64,000 nucleotides of DNA from Viridibacillus arenosi. GTDB taxonomy: Bacteria; Bacillota; Bacilli; Bacillales_A; Planococcaceae. The number at the start of each line of letters is the position of its first letter. The first letter of the stretch is position 1. A program made the translations under genes and the position numbers. Location of the stretch: assembly GCF_001955655.1 (NCBI RefSeq), contig NZ_MSPW01000002.1, forward strand, positions 62,001 through 126,000. The letters run 5' to 3'. This document shows, piece after piece, positions 26,821 through 34,748 of the stretch. The notes beneath the pieces were generated by a model. The model made no database searches, was not told the DNA's origin, and worked only from the letters and a program-made list of their open reading frames with translations.

Positions 26821-27414
26821 ATGTCAGAACAAAAACCGAATTACAATGATGTGAGAAATAATTATGATGTTTATGGTAACCAAGGAATTGAGGGTTCGGA
26901 AGTGAATGCTTACTTACCACAACCTTATGAACATAAAACTGAATCTCTCTATGACGAATCAAATGTAAATGTAAAAGATTTTGTGATTGGCGCATTTGTC
27001 GGTGGTATTGTTGGGGCTGCTGCAGCGTTATTTTTAGCTCCTAAAACAGGTAAAGAATTGCGTGATGATGTGGCAACACAAGCTAGCCAAATTAAAGAAA
27101 AAAGCATTGAGCTTTCTTCCACTGCAAAGGAAAAATCAGCTCAAATTTCAAAAACACTACAAGAACAATCAGGTCAATTAGTTGATAAAGTAAAATCAAT
27201 CAAATCTAAAACAACTCAGCCATTGGATGATGGAACGGCTTCTTCTGAAGGCGAAGAGCCGATAGATATCATGGAAACAATGGAAAAAACGATTGCAGAA
27301 TACGAAGCAGAAACTAATGAGCCGACGGCGGTAAGTTTGGCTCTTGAAGAAGCAGTAGAAGTAGTCGAGTCTGTAACGAAAGAAGCAAAAGCTGAAGCGT
27401 CAAAAAACAGATAA
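26821..27414 (+). CDS. ytxH: YtxH-domain general stress protein
   Basis: A 197-residue protein. After a ~55-residue hydrophilic start comes the YtxH domain: a glycine-rich hydrophobic segment (FVIGAFVGGIVGAAAALFLAPKTGKELRDD), then a long Lys/Ser/Gln helix and an acidic tail. The longer N- and C-termini distinguish it from the short B. subtilis YtxH. The third gene of the B. subtilis operon, ytxJ (bacilliredoxin-like), is missing; only a terminator lies downstream. Confidence 0.88.
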   Translation: MSEQKPNYNDVRNNYDVYGNQGIEGSEVNAYLPQPYEHKTESLYDESNVNVKDFVIGAFVGGIVGAAAALFLAPKTGKELRDDVATQASQIKEKSIELSSTAKEKSAQISKTLQEQSGQLVDKVKSIKSKTTQPLDDGTASSEGEEPIDIMETMEKTIAEYEAETNEPTAVSLALEEAVEVVESVTKEAKAEASKNR

Positions 27415-27426
27415 TGTATTCATAAG

Positions 27427-27478
27427 TAAAAAGCTATCTCAAAGTTCGTTATTAGAACATTTGAGACAGCTTTTTTTC
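27427..27478. terminator. Bidirectional terminator between ytxH and the FtsA-like gene
   Basis: AAAAAGCT-a-TCTCAAA / TTTGAGA-c-AGCTTTTT stem with one mismatch and flanking A- and T-runs, serving convergent genes. Confidence 0.88.
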
Positions 27479-27483
27479 GTTAT

Positions 27484-29643
27484 TTATAAGATTTCTTGCT
27501 CTACTTTATTTAATGTAATAGAAAGTCGATCGCCACCGAAGATTTCTGCATCGAATTTTGAAGGTTTTTCATTACGTAATATTGAAAATGAGCCTTTGAA
27601 ATCTGTAGGTAATTGCCAATTGGAAAAACGGAATACATCTTGGTAAATCCAGTTACTAGTATCTTTTGTTACAAATTGAATTTTAGCACCGTTTGGTATG
27701 ACGTCTGATTTATGTGCAATTTCTCCGTTGATATAAACGGTTATGCAATTTTTATTCAACTCTAACGTTTCATCTTGGAATGTTACAATTATACGATCTT
27801 CTATTTGGATATTAAGGCGCTTAGCGATTAGTTCAACTGTCGGCAATTCGGTCATTTGGATGGTTATGCGGTCATTGTGCTTCATAGCATAGTGAAGTTT
27901 TGTCGGAAGACTATTAAGCGATAAACTACTCGCGAATTCAGGTAAATTTACTGGCTTGTTGTCAATGAAAATTGTAAATGGTGTTATTCGTTTAATAAAG
28001 GCTTGATTGTTAGTCCAATACAAAATTTCTTCTATGGTATCGGCTGTTTTAATAGAAACAATGTCTCGATCTTTCAATTGCGTATCCGAGGAGACTGATT
28101 GGCCATTTACCGTGATTTTCGGTTGTATTTCGTATGATAAATCTTGGATGTATACTTTTTTAACACCAGCATCATCTAATATATCTTTTACCGAAGCTTG
28201 AGCAGGTGCTCCGTTTTCGCCTTCTTTTAACTCGATGATATCACCATTTTGTATGAGGTGTTTGGTGTTTGCTTTATTACCGTTGACGAAAATTTCAGTT
28301 GGACTACCATGACCACCAGGTATAAAGATATCCTGATCGTTTACTTTAATTGAAAGAGCTAGACCTGGTTTACCGTATAATTTTGTAGCTAAAACATTGG
28401 CTGCAAGTAATGCGTCTGACACAGTCATCTCTTTTAATTCAAATAAACGGATGATTTGTTTATTTACTTCGACCGTCATATATTTTATTGGTGCTCGTTT
28501 TGCGGCAATGGCAATACCAATAGGTGTTACAAGTTCAGGAGAGGCAGGCACATGATCCTCCCTTGTGAGTTGTTGAATGGCATCAATCCCTCGAACTGCC
28601 ACCCTATTTTCTGGTAACTCTAAAACTCTGCAAAGTTCCATTGGTAAATCCGGTGTTAAACTGCCACCACCTACTAGTAAAACGGCTTTTGGAGCAATTT
28701 GGTTATTTAATCGTAAAATTTCAGTGCCAATCGCTGTAGCAAGTTGTACGACTGCTGGACGTAATTTTTCCATTATTTCAGAGCGTGGGTAAAACTGATC
28801 GAAGCCTAATATATCTTGAATATTAATCTCTTCTTGCATAGCCATTTCTTTTTTTGCTTTTTCAGCAACTGGGAAGTCTAGTAAGTAATGGTCACTTAAC
28901 GCCTCTGTAATTTCATCACCAGCTGTAGGTACCATTCCATAAGCTACAACTGTACTTTTATCTGTAATGGCGATATCTGACGTACCTGCACCTATATCCA
29001 CTAGAGCGACATTTAATCGGCGCATTGTGGGAGGAATTAACGCATTGATGGCTGCAATTGGTTCAAGGGTTAATGCTTCCATTTCTAAATTTGCACGTTT
29101 AAGAGCAGCTAACAGCGATTCTACGACGACTCTTGGTAAGAAGGTGGCAATTACTTCAACTGAAGCTTCCTCGCCTTGTTGGTCAATTAAACTGCCAATT
29201 TCTTCTTGGTCTAAACGGTAGTATAAAACTGAATAGCCAACACAATAATAATGACTAGTATTATTTTTATCTTCTTTATTTTGTAATAGTTGTTGCTGGG
29301 CTTGTTGAACAGCAGCTAATTCTAAACGGCTGATATCATCTTCAGTGAAAGCAAGTCGGTTTTTTATATTAATAGTGACAGCAGCTTGTTCAGTTTTTAA
29401 GGCTCGACCGGCAGCAGCAACACTTACTTTATGAAGAGGGCCGTGTTTCTCTTCAAGTTGAGTTTTAATTTTCTCTATTAAAGTAGCTACATGTAATACA
29501 TTATGTATTTGACCATCTACCATAGCACGTTCCTTGTGTTCTTCAATCATTAAGTCGACAACGTGGAAATTTTCACCTTGTTCTTCTATAATTATTCCAA
29601 CTACAGATCGTGTACCTATATCTAATGCAAATAGCTTAGACAT
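27484..29643 (-). CDS. FtsA/PilM-like actin-fold ATPase with beta-strand-rich C-terminal extension
   Basis: A 719-residue protein, far longer than FtsA (~420-440). The first ~385 residues carry an actin/HSP70-fold nucleotide site: ALDIGTRSVVG (phosphate 1), VALVDIGAGTSDIAI (phosphate 2, ~213-227) and AVLLVGGGSLTPDLP (adenosine motif, ~318-332). The remaining ~330 residues hold several related segments of the form VNGxxx...GDxI: IFVNGNKANTKHLIQNGDII, ITVNGQSVSSDTQLKDRDIV and VYINGEIAHKSDVIPNGAKI. These resemble beta-grasp or S4-like small folds. No signal or membrane helix is visible, nor the amphipathic C-terminal helix of true FtsA. Automated pipelines often label such proteins as cell division protein FtsA; a role in division or envelope assembly is only inference. 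Confidence 0.8.
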   Translation of the reverse strand: MSKLFALDIGTRSVVGIIIEEQGENFHVVDLMIEEHKERAMVDGQIHNVLHVATLIEKIKTQLEEKHGPLHKVSVAAAGRALKTEQAAVTINIKNRLAFTEDDISRLELAAVQQAQQQLLQNKEDKNNTSHYYCVGYSVLYYRLDQEEIGSLIDQQGEEASVEVIATFLPRVVVESLLAALKRANLEMEALTLEPIAAINALIPPTMRRLNVALVDIGAGTSDIAITDKSTVVAYGMVPTAGDEITEALSDHYLLDFPVAEKAKKEMAMQEEINIQDILGFDQFYPRSEIMEKLRPAVVQLATAIGTEILRLNNQIAPKAVLLVGGGSLTPDLPMELCRVLELPENRVAVRGIDAIQQLTREDHVPASPELVTPIGIAIAAKRAPIKYMTVEVNKQIIRLFELKEMTVSDALLAANVLATKLYGKPGLALSIKVNDQDIFIPGGHGSPTEIFVNGNKANTKHLIQNGDIIELKEGENGAPAQASVKDILDDAGVKKVYIQDLSYEIQPKITVNGQSVSSDTQLKDRDIVSIKTADTIEEILYWTNNQAFIKRITPFTIFIDNKPVNLPEFASSLSLNSLPTKLHYAMKHNDRITIQMTELPTVELIAKRLNIQIEDRIIVTFQDETLELNKNCITVYINGEIAHKSDVIPNGAKIQFVTKDTSNWIYQDVFRFSNWQLPTDFKGSFSILRNEKPSKFDAEIFGGDRLSITLNKVEQEIL

Positions 29644-29718
29644 CGTGTTTTGCCACGTCCTTTCATGTGCATTTAAAGCAATATACTTCGCCGCGTTGAA
29701 GCGTTAAAGAAATATTGC

Positions 29719-29747
29719 GTGACTTTTGTAAAAATATTGATTATAAT
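29719..29747 (+). promoter_or_regulatory. Promoter for aroA
   Basis: GTGACT (29719-29724), 17-bp spacer, TATAAT (29742-29747), ~78 bp before the aroA start and divergent from the FtsA-like gene. Confidence 0.55.
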
Positions 29748-29824
29748 ATTCATATTATCTAAAAATGTATCACAGTTTTCAGTCTACTGAAAGTACCTGA
29801 TACGAGGAAGTGAGGAGAAACGCA

Positions 29825-30910
29825 ATGAGTCATCAAAATTTAGATCACTTACGTGACCGCGTAGACGCATTAAACCTTGAAATTTTAAGTTTAATTAACG
29901 AACGTGCAGAAGTCGTACAAGAAATTGGTAAGATTAAAGAAAAACAAGGTGTTAATCGTTATGATCCTCTTCGTGAGAGACATATGTTGAACCTTTTGAA
30001 AGAAAATCATGAAGGTCCACTTAGTCAAGGTACGATTGAACATATTTTCAAAGAAATCTTTAAATCAGCATTAAAATTACAAGAAACAGATCATAAAAAA
30101 GAATTATTAGTATCTCGTAAACGGAAACCAGAGGATACAATTGTGAATATTAACGGAGAAGCAATTGGTTCTGGAGAACCAACATTCGTATTTGGTCCAT
30201 GTGCGGTAGAATCTTACGAACAAGTAGCAGCAGTTGCTGAATCGATTCAATCAAAAGGTCTGAAAATGATTCGTGGCGGAGCTTACAAACCACGTACATC
30301 TCCATATGACTTCCAAGGACTAGGTCTTGAAGGTTTGAAAATTTTAAAACAAATTTCAAAGGAATTCGGTTTAGCTGTAGTTTCTGAAATTGTTACACCA
30401 TCACATTTGGATGAAGCGCTAGATCATATCGATGTTATCCAAATAGGTGCACGTAATATGCAAAACTTCGAATTATTAAAAGCTGCGGGAGCGACAAATA
30501 AACCTGTACTTTTAAAACGTGGTTTAGCAGCAACAATTGATGAATTCATCAATGCTGCAGAATACATTATCTCAAAAGGTAATGATCAAATTATTCTATG
30601 TGAACGTGGTATTCGCACATATGAAAAAGCGACACGTAACACATTAGATATTTCAGCTGTTCCGATTTTAAAACAAGAAACACATTTACCAGTATTTGTA
30701 GATGTAACGCACTCAACTGGTCGTCGTGATTTACTATTACCATGTGCTAAAGCGGCCATTGCTATTGGAGCAGATGGTGTTATGGCAGAAGTTCATCCAG
30801 ATCCAGCAGTAGCATTATCGGATGCTCAACAACAAATGAGCATTCCACAATTCGATGAATTCTACGAAACTCTACAAAAGTTCATGAAATCTTACGAAAT
30901 ACAAGCATAA
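29825..30910 (+). CDS. aroA: Bifunctional chorismate mutase / DAHP synthase (AroA/AroG type)
   Basis: A 361-residue fusion. An N-terminal AroQ-type chorismate mutase (~1-90: [20 protein letters not shown]) joins a type I-beta DAHP synthase (~105-355). The synthase motifs are [44 protein letters not shown] and [12 protein letters not shown]. It performs the first step of aromatic biosynthesis, with the mutase domain acting as a feedback sensor in the Bacillus enzyme. ATG at 29825 is preferred because GAGGAG at 29812-29817 covers the upstream GTG at 29810. It precedes ccpA as in B. subtilis. Confidence 0.96.
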   Translation: MSHQNLDHLRDRVDALNLEILSLINERAEVVQEIGKIKEKQGVNRYDPLRERHMLNLLKENHEGPLSQGTIEHIFKEIFKSALKLQETDHKKELLVSRKRKPEDTIVNINGEAIGSGEPTFVFGPCAVESYEQVAAVAESIQSKGLKMIRGGAYKPRTSPYDFQGLGLEGLKILKQISKEFGLAVVSEIVTPSHLDEALDHIDVIQIGARNMQNFELLKAAGATNKPVLLKRGLAATIDEFINAAEYIISKGNDQIILCERGIRTYEKATRNTLDISAVPILKQETHLPVFVDVTHSTGRRDLLLPCAKAAIAIGADGVMAEVHPDPAVALSDAQQQMSIPQFDEFYETLQKFMKSYEIQA

Positions 30911-30915
30911 TAGGG

Positions 30916-30955
30916 GGTGACGATTCGAATTACTAGAATCGTCACCTTTCTTTTG
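30916..30955 (+). terminator. Terminator between aroA and ccpA
   Basis: Perfect GGTGACGATTC / GAATCGTCACC stem with 9-nt loop and TTTCTTTT tail. Confidence 0.88.
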
Positions 30956-31015
30956 TTGAAAAATCTTTGCTAATTGTCGTATCATAAAAAGAAGAAAAGA
31001 AAAGGAGGTCATCAA

Positions 31016-32014
31016 GTGACCGTTACAATTTATGATGTTGCACGTGAAGCAAATGTTTCTATGGCGACAGTTTCACGTGTCGTCAATGGCAACCCAAACG
31101 TTAAGCCGTCAACTAGAAAAAAAGTTCTTGATGTAATTGAACGCTTAGAATATAGACCAAATGCGGTTGCTCGTGGCTTAGCAAGTAAAAAAACAACGAC
31201 AGTAGGCGTTATCATTCCGGATATATCCAATATTTTCTATGCTGAACTTGCTAGAGGTATTGAAGATATCGCGACAATGTATCGCTATAATATTATTTTA
31301 TCCAATTCTGATCAACGAGAAGAGAAGGAACTTCAGTTATTAGATAATATGTATGGTAAGCAAGTTGATGGAATTGTTTTGATGAGCGAGCAAGTCACAG
31401 AAGAGTTATTAGATAAAATGGGACATTCCCCTGTACCAATCGTTTTGGCAGGTTCAATTGACCAAACACAAGAAATACCATCTGTAAATATAGATTATTT
31501 ACAAGCCGCTTATGAAGCTGTTAGCCGACTAATAGATAATGGCCATAAACGAATTGCTTTCGTGTCAGGACCATTCACTTCTACGATAAACCGAGAATAT
31601 AAATTTGCTGGCTACAAAAGAGCATTAGAAGAAGCCGGAATTGAATTAGCTGACAATCTTGTTATAGCTAATGAAGATTCTTATGATAGTGGTATCGAAG
31701 ATTGGTCAGAGTTAAGCAAACTTGAAAATGCACCAACAGCCTTCTTTGCAGGTAGTGACGAGCTAGCCATAGGAATTATCCATGGTGCACAAGATGCAGG
31801 TAAGAAAGTACCGGACGATATTGAAGTAATTAGTTTTGAAAATTCGAAGCTAGCACGTATGGTACGTCCTCAATTAACAAGTGTTGTATTACCGCTGTAT
31901 GATATAGGTGCGGTTTCAATGCGCCTTTTAACTAAATTTATGAACAAAGAAACAGTGGAAGAAGGAATTGTTATACTTCCACACCGCATTGAAGAACGAG
32001 ATTCAGTAAAATAA
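31016..32014 (+). CDS. ccpA: Catabolite control protein A
   Basis: A 332-residue LacI/GalR-family master regulator of carbon catabolite control that binds cre sites with HPr-Ser46-P. The LacI helix-turn-helix and hinge are complete: [20 protein letters not shown], then [13 protein letters not shown] and [15 protein letters not shown]. The C-terminal sugar-binding-like domain includes [24 protein letters not shown] at 31016 behind AAAGGAGG aligns with the start of Bacillus CcpA; the longer ATG frame from 30974 would add basic residues over the RBS. It lies next to the acu operon, as in B. subtilis. Confidence 0.96.
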   Translation: MTVTIYDVAREANVSMATVSRVVNGNPNVKPSTRKKVLDVIERLEYRPNAVARGLASKKTTTVGVIIPDISNIFYAELARGIEDIATMYRYNIILSNSDQREEKELQLLDNMYGKQVDGIVLMSEQVTEELLDKMGHSPVPIVLAGSIDQTQEIPSVNIDYLQAAYEAVSRLIDNGHKRIAFVSGPFTSTINREYKFAGYKRALEEAGIELADNLVIANEDSYDSGIEDWSELSKLENAPTAFFAGSDELAIGIIHGAQDAGKKVPDDIEVISFENSKLARMVRPQLTSVVLPLYDIGAVSMRLLTKFMNKETVEEGIVILPHRIEERDSVK

Positions 32015-32024
32015 AAACTTAAAT

Positions 32025-32077
32025 AAAAAAGGATCGCTCTAGCATCGTGTGAAAGACGATAGGAGCGATCCTTTTTA
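32025..32077. terminator. Bidirectional terminator between ccpA and acuC
   Basis: AAAAAGGATCGCTC / GAGCGATCCTTTTT stem with an inner CATCGT / ACGAT pairing and A/T flanks for both strands. Confidence 0.92.
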
Positions 32078-32084
32078 TGTACGT

Positions 32085-33272
32085 TTAGCTTTTGATAGAA
32101 CGAATCAGGTACAATGCTTTTTCTAAAATTTGATGATTTTTTTCGGTGATTTCTACTTTTCGTGGCACTTCATTATACATATTAATTGGATCCATCCAAG
32201 TAGGAATTAGGGTGACTGGAGATTCGGTCTGCCACTTCTCTAACCAAGCAGACGGAAGCGGCCCATCAGGAGCTTTTTGGTCAGTCATTTCTGTCCAAAT
32301 AAGTGACCATGCTCTTGGAACTACACGCCAAATATCATAGCCGCCACCACCTACTGCAATCCAGCGGCCATCACAATATTCATGAGCTAGCTCATGAGCG
32401 ATTCGTGGAATTTCTTTATAAATCTTCATCGAACCATACAGATGAGTTAAGGGATCAAAATAATGAGCATCTGCACCATTTTGTGTCAAAATCACATCTG
32501 GTTTGAAATGATCGACTATTTCTCTAAAGGCTGTTTCATAGATGTCCAAAAATGACTCATCTTCTGTAAAAGCATCAATTGGTAAATTGAAGGAAGTACC
32601 ATGACCCTCACCAGTTCCTCTTTCTGTAACGTTTCCAGTGCCAGGAAATAGATAACGACCTGTTTCGTGAATAGAAATAGTGCACACATTTGGATCATCG
32701 TAGAAGCTCCACTGAACACCGTCACCATGATGTGCGTCTGTATCGATATAGAGTACTCTAGCATTGTATTTTTGTTGCATATACTTAATGGCTACAGTGC
32801 TGTCATTATAGATACAAAATCCCGATGCACGACCTTTAAAGCCGTGATGAAGTCCACCACCTAAATTAGCAGCATGCTTTGCCTTTCCTTGCATCACATA
32901 ATCGCATGCCGTTAATGTACCACCAACGATATGAGCACTCGCTTCATGCATAAATGGAAAGATGGGAGTATCCTCTGTGCCGATGCCATACTGCTCACCC
33001 TGTTCATTTGTTATTTCACCGTGGCCAGCTTTTTTTACTATATCCATATACTTTGAATCGTGACCGAGAAGAATTTCTTCATCTGTTGCGATACGTGGTT
33101 CAACAATATCGGCTTTATTTAAGGCACCAAGTTCATTTAGTAAATCAACTGTTAAAGTTAGTCTTTTTTGATTAAAAGGATGAGTGTCTGAAAATTTATA
33201 TCCAAGCTGATTATCTGAGTAGATGAATACGGCGTTTTTTTCTACATTTTCATGCCCGGCATATTTGGCCAT
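32085..33272 (-). CDS. acuC: AcuC-type protein deacetylase
   Basis: A 395-residue class I HDAC-fold amidohydrolase. Active-site elements are GLHHGFKGRASGFCIYND, YIDTDAHHGDGVQWSFY (tandem His and Asp zinc ligand), SIHETGRYLFPGTG and the later QNGADAHYFDPL. In B. subtilis AcuC removes the acetyl group AcuA places on acetyl-CoA synthetase. It is the last gene of the acuABC operon. Its ATG at 33272, behind GAGGTG, lies 31 bp inside acuB. No later start codon in this frame precedes the conserved FIYS segment, so the overlap looks real. Confidence 0.94.
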   Translation of the reverse strand: MAKYAGHENVEKNAVFIYSDNQLGYKFSDTHPFNQKRLTLTVDLLNELGALNKADIVEPRIATDEEILLGHDSKYMDIVKKAGHGEITNEQGEQYGIGTEDTPIFPFMHEASAHIVGGTLTACDYVMQGKAKHAANLGGGLHHGFKGRASGFCIYNDSTVAIKYMQQKYNARVLYIDTDAHHGDGVQWSFYDDPNVCTISIHETGRYLFPGTGNVTERGTGEGHGTSFNLPIDAFTEDESFLDIYETAFREIVDHFKPDVILTQNGADAHYFDPLTHLYGSMKIYKEIPRIAHELAHEYCDGRWIAVGGGGYDIWRVVPRAWSLIWTEMTDQKAPDGPLPSAWLEKWQTESPVTLIPTWMDPINMYNEVPRKVEITEKNHQILEKALYLIRSIKS

Positions 33273-33895
33273 AGCACCTCAAACCCTTCTTTTCGTAAAT
33301 CCTCAATGATGGAAAGAGGATTCATGATTTTTACTCGAATAGATAGTATTTTCATCTCATCAAACTCTTTATCTGGATATACTAAGACACTTAATACACT
33401 CGCGTGGTGCTTATGGAATACTTTTGTTACTTCAAATAATATGCCAACGATATCTGGTACACGAATTTCAATATGTGAACTTGGTTTGTTTGCTCCAGTT
33501 AACTCAATATAGTTATAGAGTAAGTCTGTTCCTGTTACGATTCCTACTAATTTACCACCGCTGATGATAGGTAAACAACCGATGCGATGTTCATAGAAAA
33601 TAATGGCGATTTCTTCGACGAAATCAAGTGGATGACCAACAATTATATTCTTTGTCATAATATTTTCTAATGGTTGGTCATAGATACCTTCGTCTGGTAT
33701 TTTGAGCAGGGAAGAAGGAAGCGCGTTTTTTATATCCCTTTCTGTCACTAGGCCAATAACTTCATTAGCTATATTTGTAATAGGTAAATGACGAATCTGT
33801 TCTTTTTTTAGTAGTTGAACAGCCTCCTTAATAGTGTTGGATGGCTTTAAGGAGAACACAGTTGAATTCATGATTTCTTCAACAATCATAGACAA
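33242..33895 (-). CDS. acuB: AcuB, CBS-pair plus ACT domain protein
   Basis: A 217-residue protein with two CBS domains (~1-55 and ~75-130; EIMNSTVFSLKPSNTIKEA, HLPITN, IGLVTERDI, MTKNIIVGHPL, GCLPIISGGKLVGIVTGTDLL). A C-terminal ACT-like domain (~140-215; HIEIRVPDIVGILFEVTKVF) follows. CBS pairs commonly bind adenosine nucleotides, suggesting energy sensing. In B. subtilis acuABC relates to acetoin/acetate use and acetyl-CoA synthetase control; AcuB's own role is unclear. It overlaps acuC by 31 bp and follows acuA by 20 bp. Confidence 0.93.
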   Translation of the reverse strand: MSMIVEEIMNSTVFSLKPSNTIKEAVQLLKKEQIRHLPITNIANEVIGLVTERDIKNALPSSLLKIPDEGIYDQPLENIMTKNIIVGHPLDFVEEIAIIFYEHRIGCLPIISGGKLVGIVTGTDLLYNYIELTGANKPSSHIEIRVPDIVGILFEVTKVFHKHHASVLSVLVYPDKEFDEMKILSIRVKIMNPLSIIEDLRKEGFEVLWPNMPGMKM

Positions 33896-33915
33896 AATCC
33901 CCTTTGTTTAGTTGT

Positions 33916-34548
33916 TTAGTACATGAAACGGCTTTTAAAACGTAGCTGATCAAACCTTTGAATTGATTCACTATCAACTCTACTACCAATACGTGCCATT
34001 AGGCAATTCGCAGGGTGTGAAGAGATTTCAGGTTCATCCGTGGCGAAATTCTCCAGACCTCCCGCATTCATCATTTTCTCCATGATTTTACGATATTCCC
34101 AAACATTTAGTCCTGTTCTTTTTAAATCCCAGTGCCAATAATATTCGGTTGTAATAACGATATAGTCTTCCATCGCATCATCCATCATAGATACGCGAAG
34201 TATTTGTTTACCTACACCTGTTCCGCGAAAATCTGGTATGACTTCAATTGCTCCAAGCTCAATTAAATTTTCCATTTTCCCTTCTGACCAACGTTCTAAT
34301 GGATCAGGGTATAAAAAGGTAGCATAACCGACGATGGTATCCTCATTACGTGCAATAATAATACGTCCTTCAGGTAATTTGGCTATTCCTATTAACGCTT
34401 TAAATTGTTGTTTAGCAACACGAAAAGCTGTTAAATCCTCATGGAATTTTAGTTTTTCTAATTGCTCAGGTGGGATAGGACCTTCAACTACAATTTGACC
34501 TGATTTAGTTTCCATATTAACGCCGTAATAAGTTTTAATAAATTCCAT
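33916..34548 (-). CDS. acuA: AcuA, GNAT protein acetyltransferase
   Basis: A 210-residue GCN5-type N-acetyltransferase. The acetyl-CoA-binding motif GAIEVIPDFRGTGVGKQILR is near residues 98-117 (R/Q-x-x-G-x-G/A form). B. subtilis AcuA acetylates and inactivates AcsA on a lysine in its PxxxxGK motif. Here the usual neighbour acsA is absent; the nearest related ligase gene is mbcS 17 kb away. It leads the leftward acuABC operon, with GGCGGTGA upstream of its ATG. Confidence 0.93.
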   Translation of the reverse strand: MEFIKTYYGVNMETKSGQIVVEGPIPPEQLEKLKFHEDLTAFRVAKQQFKALIGIAKLPEGRIIIARNEDTIVGYATFLYPDPLERWSEGKMENLIELGAIEVIPDFRGTGVGKQILRVSMMDDAMEDYIVITTEYYWHWDLKRTGLNVWEYRKIMEKMMNAGGLENFATDEPEISSHPANCLMARIGSRVDSESIQRFDQLRFKSRFMY

Positions 34549-34701
34549 TATTTCACCGCCTTACTAAGATATTGTATTTCAATTATACATGAATGAAAAA
34601 GAGAATAATCACATAAATGAGAAAATTATATGTCTAGTGTCGTAAGTTTGTGAGGTGATAAAAGGTGTAATCAATGAGATTTAAATGTAATTAATAAGTA
34701 T

Positions 34702-34740
34702 AAAAAAAGTAGCATTCTACAAGTGTGTAGAATGCTACTT
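34702..34740 (-). terminator. Terminator after the class A PBP gene
   Basis: Perfect 15-bp AAGTAGCATTCTACA / TGTAGAATGCTACTT stem with AGTG loop. The plus-strand A-run is a T-run for the leftward transcript. Confidence 0.93.
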
Positions 34741-34748
34741 GATAAGGG

